Below, piece after piece: positions 54,601 through 64,000 of a DNA stretch of 64,000 nucleotides. The notes beneath the pieces are model-generated. The model made no database searches, was not told the DNA's origin, and saw only the letters and a program-made list of their open reading frames with translations. Made by a program: the position numbers and the translations under genes. Source of the DNA: Riptortus pedestris (Eukaryota; Arthropoda; Insecta; Hemiptera; Alydidae); contig CM032230.1 in NCBI GenBank assembly GCA_019009955.1, positions 25,645,501-25,709,500 on the forward strand, read 5' to 3'. The number at the start of each line of letters is the position of its first letter. Positions within the stretch are counted from its first letter, which is position 1.

Positions 54601-57600
54601 TATACTGTTTACATTATAGGGTTCATCAGTCGAAAATGTACTTTGATATGTACAATTCTTACCCCTAAAATGGTTGTTATGGTTCATGTTCTTTAAAATT
54701 TTAAAATATCATTTAACTTTAATTTCAACACTTGGAATACATTGTTGTGAAAACCTTTGTGTTCTTCCTGCCATTGGTTTTGGAGATTACACAGTCATAA
54801 TAATATGAAGAATGGGTACAGCATACTCGTATATATCCTCCTTTTTAGGCCAAGAAAATGATGCTGAAGGTCCATGAGATGGGATGAAGGAACTGCACTA
54901 TGACATCTTGTTCTTTGGTGTTCACCTCAGTCATCATGCCAAAGTACCACAACCTGTCATATTCACGATCTATGAAACATCCTGGGCTTTAATCTTCCAA
55001 TGTTGTTACTTGACAGTTTAGTAGGGGCTCAATTGTTTGACTTTTGCAAAACCAGAATGGAAAAAGTCTGATTTTTCTTCATATCTAGAGAAACAGTTAA
55101 ATTAACTCAGCGATTTAATTTAATGATTTGGAAGGTCACTTCAAAGATGCTCAAACTCATCCAGGGACAAGATCATTTCACAACATTCAGCCAATAGATG
55201 ACTCATGAACCATTGAGGCTCAAAGAATTCCCATTGATGAAGAAGCACGCCCTCACGTTTAATTTACTTAACAATCAACCAAACTGTCAAGTAACATTGG
55301 AAGATTTAAGCCCAGGATGTTCGTGAATATGACAGATTGTGGTACTTTGGCATGATGAGTGAGGTGAACACCGAAAAACAAGATGTACAGTTCCTTCATC
55401 CTCATCGACCTTCAGTATCATTTTCTTGGCCTAAAAAAGAGGATATATGTGCTGTACCCATTCTTCATATTATTATGACTGTGGAATCTCCAAAAACAAT
55501 GACGGGAAGAACTTTAAAAGTTTTCACAACAATGTATTCCAAGTGTTGAAACAAAATTAAATGATATTTTAAAATTTTAAAGAACATGAACCCATAACAA
55601 CCATTTTAGGGGTAAGAATTGTACATATCAAAGTACATTTTCGACTGATGAACCCTATAATGTAAACAGTATATCATTTAGACTAAAACTGTGTATTGTA
55701 ACTTTCTTTTTAGTTACCTGTATTTATCACTTTTCTTTTAAATCATATAAATTTCTAAATGTTTATAAATATTTATTTTTAAACTTGTAATAAACAATGA
55801 AGGAGTCAAATAACCATTCATTTTACTACTTTTGGTGATAAATCACATGTCTTAGAACTAAAACAAAAAACGATTTCCATGATTATCCTTTTCCCTTTTG
55901 GAGATATTCAATTTAACGCTTTCAGAAAAACTCAAATTGACAATTTGTAATTTTTTTCTGGTCACAAATACTTACTTGGTACCTTTGTTTATTTTTTTCA
56001 AATATATTTATGAATACACACAAAACATTTGATCAAAATTGGTTCATAAATAAGAAAGTTATCAATTATTTTTGAATTCAAAACAAATTAACTTTACTGC
56101 TCCCTATCGATAAGTAAAACAAAAATCTCAAAACTTTAAGAGGCCATAAAATCTAAACCGTTAAAGATATATCAAAAATATTTGGTATGGTTTCTCATAA
56201 AAATGAATGGAACATCTAAAAATAAGTTTCAACAAAATCTGAAATGATGGGTGTCAATATAATTTTTTTGTGGTTGATTTATTTGACATGGAATGACCCC
56301 AGCATTAACATATGCTTGCCCTGTATGGAACTATATGTTGAACACTGATTTAAGAAAGCTACAAATATTTCGAAATAAATGTTTGAGAGTTGTGTATAAC
56401 CTCCCTTATCATACAAGAATAAGAAAATTACACAAAGTTTCAAACTTACCCATGATAAACACATATATCCCTAAACTGACCACTAAGTTTTTCGAATCTT
56501 GTAAACACAAAAATAACCCACTCATCTATGAAATAGGTAATTACAACAAAGCATTCCAAGATACGTGCACAAACGAACTAAACACATTTTAATCTAACAT
56601 AAGAAGACATTTTTCATTATTATCTGTATTTTTGAATATTCTCTGTTTTTTTCCCTTGATATTATTGAGCTTATTTTCTAGCACAAGGAAGATTTAAGAC
56701 ATGACACCTCCATGTAACTATGAAGACAACAGTCAATTTTATGCCTAATCTGTGTGTAATTTTTGTCTCAACAGGTTAAATCCTGCTATAACTCACCGTT
56801 TAGTCCCTTGGCTCATGCGAGAACTCAATGTGCTCCTTCCTATTGATAGCGATGTTCATGCATTTTGCCAGGAAATCATGCAACTCATAACTGTTTATCC
56901 TATTCGCAGCAGGTAAAGTTATAAATTCATTTGTTTCGTTTTTTTTCAAACTTTTATTTTAAATGATTCAAAAGCATGATTTGTATTATTATTATTTATT
57001 AACATCCACTTTTTGAAACTAATGCTAATTGGGTCGTGTTATCTACAGGTTACCACCCTTTTCTAGCCAGGGTGGGACGTAGGATGTTATAAATTCCGTC
57101 ACTAAATAATTTCCTTTGCCCAATCGAGAATTGAACTTTTCACTCTATGATTTGTATTAAAAGCTTTTGAAAATTTGTATATAACATATGTTAAATAAAT
57201 AAAAATTAAAAGTAATAGTATGTATGAAACAATGAGCATTCAAGTGCTGCAAACAAAACTATTGTTAAAAGTTCACTACTTAAACTTTTTTTTTTATCCT
57301 GTCCAATCTGTACTCATCCAAAATTTTATATATTTGTAAGATTAGTGTTAAAAAAATCCATTTTGTGTTCTAAATAATTTATTTTAGAGTTTTCACATTT
57401 CGTTCACTTTAGGATCCAATAAGATCATCAACTATTATTGGCAAAAAATACACCTGTTGCTGTAGTATATGTATGTCTTACATAACTTGTAATGACCTTC
57501 CTTAAATATCTTTATACTTAATGTCATATTATATCTATAACAAATGTGTAGAGACATTGTTCATTTTTTAAAACGAGCAATATTTAATGTTAACAATGTG

Positions 57601-58875
57601 TTAAAAATTCTGTAATGAATTATTGATGATTGTCATCTTTTTTTTTTCAAATATTTTTAAAATGTCCTTGAAAGTATTATTATAAGATTACATAATTTGG
57701 TTACTTCATTTATAAATTAGTCTCTATGAACTGGAAATACTTTGGTATTGAAAAAGAACTTTCAATTTTCAGGGAAAAAATGTTTTAATAAAAAAAAAAT
57801 GGATAATACTATTCATGAATTTATTTTCTTAAGTATAGAGAGGGCTTTTTATCCAGTTAAAGACATATTTCTAATTTTTTCTCAAGTTCTGGGGCATGGA
57901 AAGCTGAAAAAGATAAAGACCTTCACAAAAAAACACCATAAAAAAAATGATAGAGCACCCAATAATGGGAAACATAAATACTTTATAAGTAAAACCTTAT
58001 TTATTCAAAGTTCATATATGCAAGTAAAGTTTAGTAAATTTAATAAAAAGTAAGTTGCTTAAAGCATATCAAATGTTTATTATACTTAAATAAATTTTGG
58101 TTTGGAAAACTAATCTTTTCAGGTGAGAAACCTATTTTAAATTTCTCACTGTTATACAAGCATTAAGTTTAACACTGTTATACAAGCATTTTTATCTTAT
58201 ATTCCTAAATTAAAATATAATAAAAATTCAATTGAATTTCAAGTTTTTAAAGTTTCAGTGTACTATTTACTGAGATTTTGATTCTCCTTTGATAATGGCA
58301 CTGCACAGTTTATTTAAGGAATGCCTTTTGGCATAATTCTTAAAATGCACCTCACCTCTTTTATTTACCTCATTCACTTTTATTTAGCTACTTGATATGC
58401 CAGATAGTTTTTGGAATGTTAATACAGTGGCCTGTGTAACTAAATGCATTCAATTTTTTGTTTAGCTTGATTTGTATCTATAATGTAATCTTTGTTCTAG
58501 GCAATTTCGAGAACGAATGCGTACTGTTATGGGTGATCGTGCAGACCATTTTATTCACGAATTCTACAATTTTGCTGTATCTCCTCATGAAATGGGTTAT
58601 TATGATGTCGTTTGTGAATATGAACCCCCAGGTACACGCCCTTTCCCTTTTGCAACAAGGGTAGAAGCATCAGATAGTGATTCTGATGTTGAGGTTAGTT
58701 GTTATTTATTGTTCTATTTTTATTTTTATTTTTTGTTTCTTTTGAAAGTCTATTAGCAGATTTCCCTTAGGGGAAATCAGCTTTTGAGGTTGTACTCATG
58801 ACGGAATTTGGACATTTTTCTTCAAATGTCCATCGATCCTACCCAGTAGATGACGAAAATGAAGTCCGTTCAAAA

Positions 58876-58951
<76 letters not shown>

Positions 58952-61900
58952 TTGTCTGTTACTGCTCTAGCGGTCGCAATTGTTATTTGATCGGTACCAA
59001 ACTCGATATTTAGTCATTTTATGTAAAAAGAAAGATCAAGTTCGTTAACGGCTGAAATCAGACCAGTGGGAGGGGGGTTTAGAGGGGAAAATTTTCGAAA
59101 ATTCAAAATATCTCTGTTACTATACGTCGGATCGAAAAATTGTACAGAATCAATCTTATAGCAAATTAAATTTACTATAAATATTGTTATATACATTTAT
59201 TCTCTATCTTGAATATTAACCGAGATATTTGCATTTTTATGAAGTCTGTGGTGGGGTATAGTTTGGGTTAGGTCGGCCATTTCTGTCAGTACTCAAGCTT
59301 CTTCTAACCTTACCTGTCATTTCTCACCTTACCTGTCGTTTCTAACCTTACCTTACCTTCGTTACTTTGTGAGATTTATGCAAATACGTTCTGTTCGTCC
59401 GCCCCCCCCCTCCCCTTCTTTAGTTCTTGGACTACTAAAATTTGAGTTATTGAAATATAAATTATTCTTACAAAACAGAAGCCGTTTCACTCGGGAATTT
59501 ATTTTAATTAACTGAAAGATTTCTCATTACCATTTGTATTTAATCACGGTGGTATTGTGTTACCAGTATGCAGATTTCTCTATTGTAAAACTTCACATGG
59601 GAAATCTGCTTAGTTTACGCAGACCCTGCGTGACGGACTTTTTTCATTTCAACGTAGTTCAAAGTTACCCAGGAGCAGATGTGAAGACCATCGCTTAGAT
59701 TGAGAAAATATAAATATGTTCCAAAAATTGAACCAAGAAGGCCTTAAAAATTATTAAATTACAGAAACATTTCAAGAAAAATTAATAGTTACCAAACTAT
59801 TTCCAGGATGTTACATGAGATTCTAGAAGTTTTAGTTTAAACAAACAATTTCAAATATGCAAATTATGCCACAAGTTACTAAATACTTAAAAAATAGCTT
59901 GTACAGAAATAAAGAAAAGATAAAGAGATATAAGATAAGAAGTTGATGGAGACACCAAACTCACAAGGGCTGATAACGCTTGTCTTTATGTCAGGTCATT
60001 GCATTTCAAACTGAAATGTATTTCACTTACAGTGAACAACAAATCAGACATCATTCTATTTGATAATGGTGAAATATGTGTCTATTGAAAAGAATGTACA
60101 GACAAATTTGATAGAACTTCCATTATTACTGATGAGAAAATATCCTATATATACCAAAACTATTTTAACGGAAAAACTCAATTATATCCTTATAACTACG
60201 AATGATATAATATCAACTGTTGTTTAGTGCATGCCATTTAAGAACTGTGAAGATGTATGAAACAATCAAATACCAAAGTCGTAGCATTACTGCAGACTCC
60301 GCGAATTCCCTACAGCATATACACTTTGAGTATTTTGAAGGAGATTTTCTAATTACAATGGAACAACTATTTTACGTTTTTTAGTAGATTTCCCTTCGGG
60401 GAAATCAGCTATTGAGGTCGTACTCATGATAGGATTTTTGAAAAATGCCTTCTAATGTCCATCGATCCTACCTAGGAGATGACGAAAATGTGGTCTGTTC
60501 AAAATTTTATATACAGTAGAGCGTCGATTATCCGAACTAATGTTGTCAGAGGTGGTTCGGATAATCAAAATTTTTATTTATTTTGTGTTTATTTATTTTC
60601 TTATAAATAATAAGGAAAAGGGAGATTTAAAATAACTTCGTAAAAAAAACAAGTTTGTTTATTTATTTAAACATAGTATGTATGAGCATAGTGAAGAAAC
60701 TGGTGTTATGAAATACATACTTACATATGTATAAGCTGTCTAATTGAGCTACATGTACAATACAAACACAATGTACACCTCGCAAAGAACGGTTTGAAAC
60801 TGAAAGTAAGCTATCCACAACCAGTTATATGAACGGAATGGGTTTCACAGAATCTAATGCAATGAACAAATTAGGTAGTGTATACAGTTCTAAGTAAACC
60901 AATGCTATTCAACATCTAATTTCATTGAACACACATTGAATCAGATATATGTAACGAATCAGTTTCTGAGAAATAATTAATGATTAAACTACTATTAAAC
61001 CACTTGAAGACAACTGACATTTACAACAAACTTTAAACCTCACTTACCCCACTTATTTCTCTACGTTTTATATCTCTGTATAATACATTTTTAAACTAGT
61101 GTCTTAGACTTCCATCACCCTCATGCCAGGATTTATATCATAGTTTATTCTTTCTTTCATATAGCATTATTTTAACATTTCCTTAATTTTATTTCCATGT
61201 ACTTTATACTATGTCTTATTAATTCTGAAAACATTTTATCTTTATTTTAATTTAGAGAATTCAAATAAATGATACTGAGCGACATCGCCTAGTTGCGGAG
61301 CTCTTCAAATAAATAAATGATTGCTTCCGTTATAAACGTTCTGAGAAAAATAATTTTATTCAAAGTAACAATAATTATAATATACCAAAAAGAAAATTAA
61401 ATGATCTCTTTAATTAAAATTACACATAATTTACGGTTAATTGACGTTTGGATAATCGACACTCCGCTGTATATATTTCTGTTAAAGCTGTAGTGGTCGC
61501 AATTTTTTTTATCGTTACCAAACTATTTTTATACCTTTTATTTAAAAATAAAGATGAAGTTTGTTAAGGGCTGAAATTGGACCAGTGGGGGGGGGGGATT
61601 TTAAAATTCTTTTATTATGCATCGGATCAAAAAATTGTTTATAGAACCAATCTTATTGCAAATGTAATGTTCTGTACATGATATGTGCGTTTTTTCACAA
61701 TTTCGATTATTAACCAACATATTTGCATTTTTTAGTTTTTGGCCACCAGTAAACCCCCACTCCTTCTCTTGTCATATTAACAAAAAGCTGTTATATTATG
61801 AACCACTTCATTTAAAGCCCAAATACCAAATATTATTTTCATTGAACTTTTATATTTTGAGAAAATGCAAATATGTGACACTCGTGGGAAATGTGCTTAG

Positions 61901-63299
61901 TTAATGCAGCCCCTGCATGACAGGCTTTTTTAGAGCTAAGCATGGTATATGCAGTTTTTTGGGCATTAGGACCAAAGTAGGAGTGCAAGGGATGCCACAA
62001 AACTAAATTGGATGTATCTTTGTTCCTAAATCTCAGACTAAAACATGATTTAGTGGTTTTCTTTTAGCAGATTTCTCTTAAGGGAAATCAGCGATTGAGG
62101 TCGTACTCATGACGCGATTTTCGAAAAATTAACACTCTAGTGGTCGTAATTTTCGTTTGATCGTTACCAAACTCGATATTTAATCATTTTATGTAAAAAG
62201 AAAGAGCAAGTTAGTTAATGGCTGAAATGGGACCAGTGGGAGGGGGGGATTTTTGAAAATTTGAAATATGTCCTTTACTGTACGTCGGATTGAAAAAAAG
62301 GTATAGAACCAATCTTATTTCAAATTAAATTTACTATAAATATTGTTATATACAATTTATTCTCTATCTTGAATATTAACAGATTTATTTGCAGTTTTAT
62401 TAAGTGTGTGTCTGTGTGGCTATTGTTTCCGGATTAGTTCAGCCGTTTACGTAACTGTTCGGGATTCGTGTAACGTTTTTGTCTTCTAACCTTTTACTTT
62501 GTGAGATATGTGCTTCTGTTGATGCCCCCCCCCACCCTTTCTTTATTTCTTGGACTACTAAAATTTTAGTTATTAAAATATAAATTATTCTTATTCATTA
62601 TAAGTTGCAGTACGAGATATAACAAATAGTTTGCAATAAAGTTAATGTGTTATATTCCGATGTATATGAGTAATTGTTTTTCTTTCCAGTGAAGAATATG
62701 TCTTTCTGTTCAGCTCTCTGTTGTTGGCAGACCTATTTGTTTACAATTCATAAGCCGTTTCCGTTGGGAGCTTACTAAAATTAACTTAACGATTTCTCAT
62801 CCGTTTGTATTTACTCACGGTGGTGTTAAGTGTTACCGGTATGCAGATTTCTCTATTGTAGAACTTCACGTGGGAAATCTGCTTAGTTTACGCAGCCCCT
62901 GTATGATGGATTTTTTCATTATGAAAATGATCTATACAAATTTTCAGTGTCTAATAGTTACAGAGAAATATGCAATTCGGTTGGTTGATGATTTTTTAAA
63001 TGGCTTTACCGACTACAGAAATTGAAAATTTTTGTCTTAAAAAACTTGCACCTTGTTTTTTATCAAATTATTTCATTTCTTTGAAAAGCTTTTGTACTAC
63101 GTGTTGTTAGGTTGTCCGAGTAATGCCTAAAGTATTGTGTGTGCCCAATGAGCCATCGACTGGTCTGGATTTATCTAACAGAGCTGGGCCGTCCAGTGCC
63201 ACTGCCCGCCCTGCATCACCTATCGTCATTGAAATATTAGATTCTAGCTCATCTGATGATGAAGTTGAAATAGTCAGCGTTAGAGCAACTACACCTGAG
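42652..63299 (+). CDS. TOPORS: E3 ubiquitin/SUMO ligase TOPORS, 5' and central part; continues beyond the window
   Basis: Coding exons: 44214-44499 (conventional ATG at 44242), 47277-47468, 52044-52237, 53021-53278, 56775-56912, 58501-58693, 63111-63299. All six junctions are in phase, giving at least 474 codons from 44242. A C3HC4 RING spans residues 120-158: C120, C123, C136, H138, C141 and C144 from exon 2, C155 and C158 from exon 3. EWAK joined to IKPECPLCK matches TOPORS closely. A conserved downstream region follows (HRLVPWLMREL, then DHFIHEFYNFAVSP). Residues about 449-466 are a hydrophobic run followed by Ser/Asp, a SUMO-interacting motif next to an acidic stretch. MKTE at about residues 105-108 fits a sumoylation consensus. 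In other animals the protein is nuclear and acts as both ubiquitin and SUMO E3 ligase. An upstream exon ending at 42653 may supply a start codon split by splicing, adding 10 residues. The last donor, at 63300, leads outside the window. Confidence 0.93.
43325..44010 (-). mobile_element. H1 copy in the TOPORS 5' intron
   Basis: TTAGCAGATTTCCCTCAAGG to GGCCCTGTGTGACGGA. It lacks the segment around CGGTCGCAATT, with only a vestige of the TA repeat, but both termini are clear. Confidence 0.75.
44534..45600 (+). mobile_element. Helitron-like 5' end and body, 3' end not located
   Basis: TCTATATAAATAAAATTCTTAGG, 35 bases after the first TOPORS donor, resembles Helitron 5' ends and matches 18082. A shared body includes GTCTGTCTGTTCGCCC and TAGGGGTGGGGGTATAC. 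It contains a run of about 18 G at 45064-45081. Confidence 0.4.
45064..45082. repeat. Poly(G) tract
   Basis: About 18 consecutive G inside a Helitron-like element. Its length may be affected by sequencing error. Confidence 0.85.
45601..47276. other. TOPORS intron 1, unique-looking AT-rich sequence
   Basis: T-rich runs near 45958 and 46674 and no repeat family I recognise. It ends in the acceptor TTTTAG at 47271-47276. Confidence 0.5.
47469..49997. other. TOPORS intron 2, left part
   Basis: Mostly featureless AT-rich DNA with no coding signal I trust. It separates the two halves of the RING domain. Confidence 0.5.
49998..50490 (+). mobile_element. Decayed H1 5' half
   Basis: TCCATCACGCTGGAGCTGAT, GATAATATTCGAGTTAGATA and TTCAATCCGACTTC keep the order with heavy change. 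TOPORS intron 2. Confidence 0.4.
51121..51943 (-). mobile_element. H1 copy with (GT)n in the 3' part
   Basis: CAGCAGATTTCCCTTAAGGG then (GT)n and CTGTCTGTCTG, through CGTTCTAGCAGTCGCAAC, to CCCTGTGTGATGGA. TOPORS intron 2, ending 100 bp before RING exon 3. Confidence 0.7.
52725..52811 (+). mobile_element. H1 3' fragment
   Basis: TAGGTAGGATCGCTGGACAT, CATGAGTACAACCTCAATAG and a decayed hairpin. TOPORS intron 3. Confidence 0.5.
53495..53965 (+). mobile_element. LINE reverse-transcriptase fragment, left half of an interrupted copy
   Basis: Within TOPORS intron 4 the plus strand encodes a jockey-type RT segment. LPQG sits at the left with a frameshift. SADDIGTYTSSYG stands where the catalytic F/Y-A-D-D box is expected, with Ser replacing the aromatic residue. 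FTKWKIKVNTAKTQAIIFTK and KYLGIMLDKGLTF follow. The reading frame breaks at a TGA at 53885-53887 and continues after the inserted palindrome at 56301. Confidence 0.8.
53966..56300. mobile_element. 2.3 kb near-palindromic foldback element inserted in the LINE
   Basis: The left arm (53966 to about 55021) is repeated as reverse complement in the right arm (about 55281-56300), with a loop of about 260 bp. The outer ends are GGGGTCATTCCAC and its complement at 56288-56300. Arm identity looks high by eye, with small indels. Each arm contains the same coding remnant, read forward at 55345-55535 (VQFLHPHRPSVSFSWP, then TMTGRTLKVF). This is a transposon-type C-terminus whose family I recall only loosely. 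It looks like an inverted duplication of the 3' half of a DNA transposon, each arm keeping the terminal repeat. Confidence 0.82.
56301..56610 (+). mobile_element. LINE post-RT fragment, right half of the interrupted copy
   Basis: The plus strand reads PALTYACPVWNYML, LRKLQIFRNKCLRVV and MINTYIPKLTTKFFESC, the typical region downstream of the RT in jockey-type LINEs, ending at a TAA at 56590-56592. It continues the frame of 53495-53965, which dates the palindrome as younger than the LINE. Confidence 0.78.
56992..57148 (-). repeat. SINE T1, head truncated
   Basis: TTAACATCCACTTTTTG to CGAGAATTGAACTTTTCACT. TOPORS intron 5. Confidence 0.72.
57150..58500. other. TOPORS intron 5, right part
   Basis: AT-rich with no recognised element. 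The open frame at 57742-58053 is low-complexity and Lys/Phe-rich. Confidence 0.45.
58753..59637 (-). mobile_element. Full H1 copy with a (TA)n of about 65 bp
   Basis: TTAGCAGATTTCCCTTAGGG, TA tract at about 58878-58945, GCTCTAGCGGTCGCAATT, CGTTAACGGCTGAAATCAGA, to ACCCTGCGTGACGGA. TOPORS intron 6. Confidence 0.78.
60381..61925 (-). mobile_element. H1 copy split by a pogo-like element
   Basis: TTAGTAGATTTCCCTTCGGG to 60523, the inserted element, then CTGTTAAAGCTGTAGTGGTC to GCAGCCCCTGCATGACAGGC. The two halves join in correct H1 order. Confidence 0.72.
60524..61469. mobile_element. Non-autonomous pogo/Tigger-like element, 946 bp
   Basis: The terminal inverted repeats read CAGTAGAGCGTCGATTATCC at the left and GGATAATCGACACTCCGCTG at the right, imperfect complements of the TTATCCGAA type seen in pogo-like elements. 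TA flanks both ends. No long ORF is present. It is inserted in an H1 copy (60381-61925) in TOPORS intron 6. Confidence 0.78.
62064..62910 (-). mobile_element. H1 copy lacking the microsatellite segment
   Basis: TTAGCAGATTTCTCTTAAGG, then a deletion of about 90 bp, CTAGTGGTCGTAATTTTCG, to GCCCCTGTATGATGGA. TOPORS intron 6. Confidence 0.75.
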
Positions 63300-64000
63300 G
63301 TAATAAAGTTTTCTTAATAGTCATTGTAATGTTAGTAATTCAGATAAAACTGCAAAATCAGGTAGTTCAAAGTTCTCATTTTATCTAGTCTAATATCTCT
63401 AAACTAGAGGATTTTTTTTAATCTGTCCCACCAATGATAATAGTACACAGTTATAAAATGGTTGTCATTCCTGTCAAAGGAGATTAACATTATTGACTGA
63501 TTATCAAGCTGAAGCCAAGGTCATTCAGCCATCTTGAAACCAGCAATATAAATCCTTTTGAATAGTAGGACTTTTGATAGATTTGAAGATAGTGCTCTTC
63601 CTTTCATAAATGTTTTCGGGCATCCTACTCATGCCTCTACCAGCTTAAACTAAATTGCCAAAACTTAACTATTCATTTGATGTTAATTATAACATTTATT
63701 ATAATTTTCAAACTTTGTTTATTGTGGTTTAGAGTTATAAAATAATACTGGGTTCTTCTTTTTTAGTGTCCCATTCCTCTAAGAAGTTTCATCGTACTTT
63801 CTAACTGGGTCTAAAATGTGCTAGTAGTTCAGAAACTTTTTGGTCGGCAACCCCATACTTTAGTACGTGTTGTATAAGATTCATTGTATATGATTTAAAT
63901 CTAGTCGTTTTTGAATTATTTAAATGCAGAAAGGCTGAAATAAGGACAATGTAGCATTACACTGTTCCTCTAATAACCCCATATTAATTAACCCCCAACA
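63300..64000. other. TOPORS intron 7 to window edge
   Basis: It begins with donor GTAATA after GAG. No further exon or repeat identified. Confidence 0.5.

Noticed and set aside
57742..58053. 103-codon ORF
   Set aside because: Lys/Phe-rich, AT-driven composition with no support as an exon.

Overview
The window looks like nuclear DNA of an arthropod, most likely an insect. It is AT-rich, intron-bearing and packed with transposons (mariner, Helitron-like, jockey/R1-type LINE, hAT and pogo-like pieces, tRNA-derived SINEs), and it contains animal-type genes for TOPORS and exosome component CSL4. I cannot place it to species. All gene models were built by hand from splice sites, reading frame and homology, without transcript data.

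Layout. (1) 1-3470: repeats, then the last exon of a gene (A) whose other exons lie left of the window. (2) 3500-10060: an intergenic block of SINEs, a hAT remnant, a LINE tail, a mariner remnant and many copies of one Helitron-like non-autonomous family that I call H1 (5' TCCGTCACGCAGG, 3' hairpin plus CTAA). (3) 10082-20625 (+): a complete seven-exon gene (B) for a 609-residue, lysine/glutamate-rich, probably coiled-coil protein that I do not recognise. Its last exon matches that of gene A in phase, length and motif order, so A and B look like diverged tandem paralogues. (4) 20900-23340: a Helitron with three internal tandem repeats and a full H1 copy. (5) 23355-41813 (-): EXOSC1/CSL4, six coding exons, 194 residues, with one apparent U12-type intron and an 11 kb first intron full of transposons. 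(6) 41814 to about 42650: the shared divergent upstream region. (7) About 42650 to beyond the right edge (+): TOPORS, a RING and SUMO-linked E3 ligase. Seven coding exons keep frame through six junctions, and the gene continues past the window. Its introns carry H1 copies, a pogo-like element and a LINE split by a 2.3 kb near-palindrome.

Functionally, CSL4 is the S1-domain cap subunit of the RNA exosome and TOPORS is a nuclear ubiquitin/SUMO ligase. Their head-to-head arrangement suggests shared promoter control. The most unusual predictions are a TOPORS start codon created across a splice junction and overlapping a uORF stop, the U12-type intron in EXOSC1, the large palindrome, and the structure of the H1 family.
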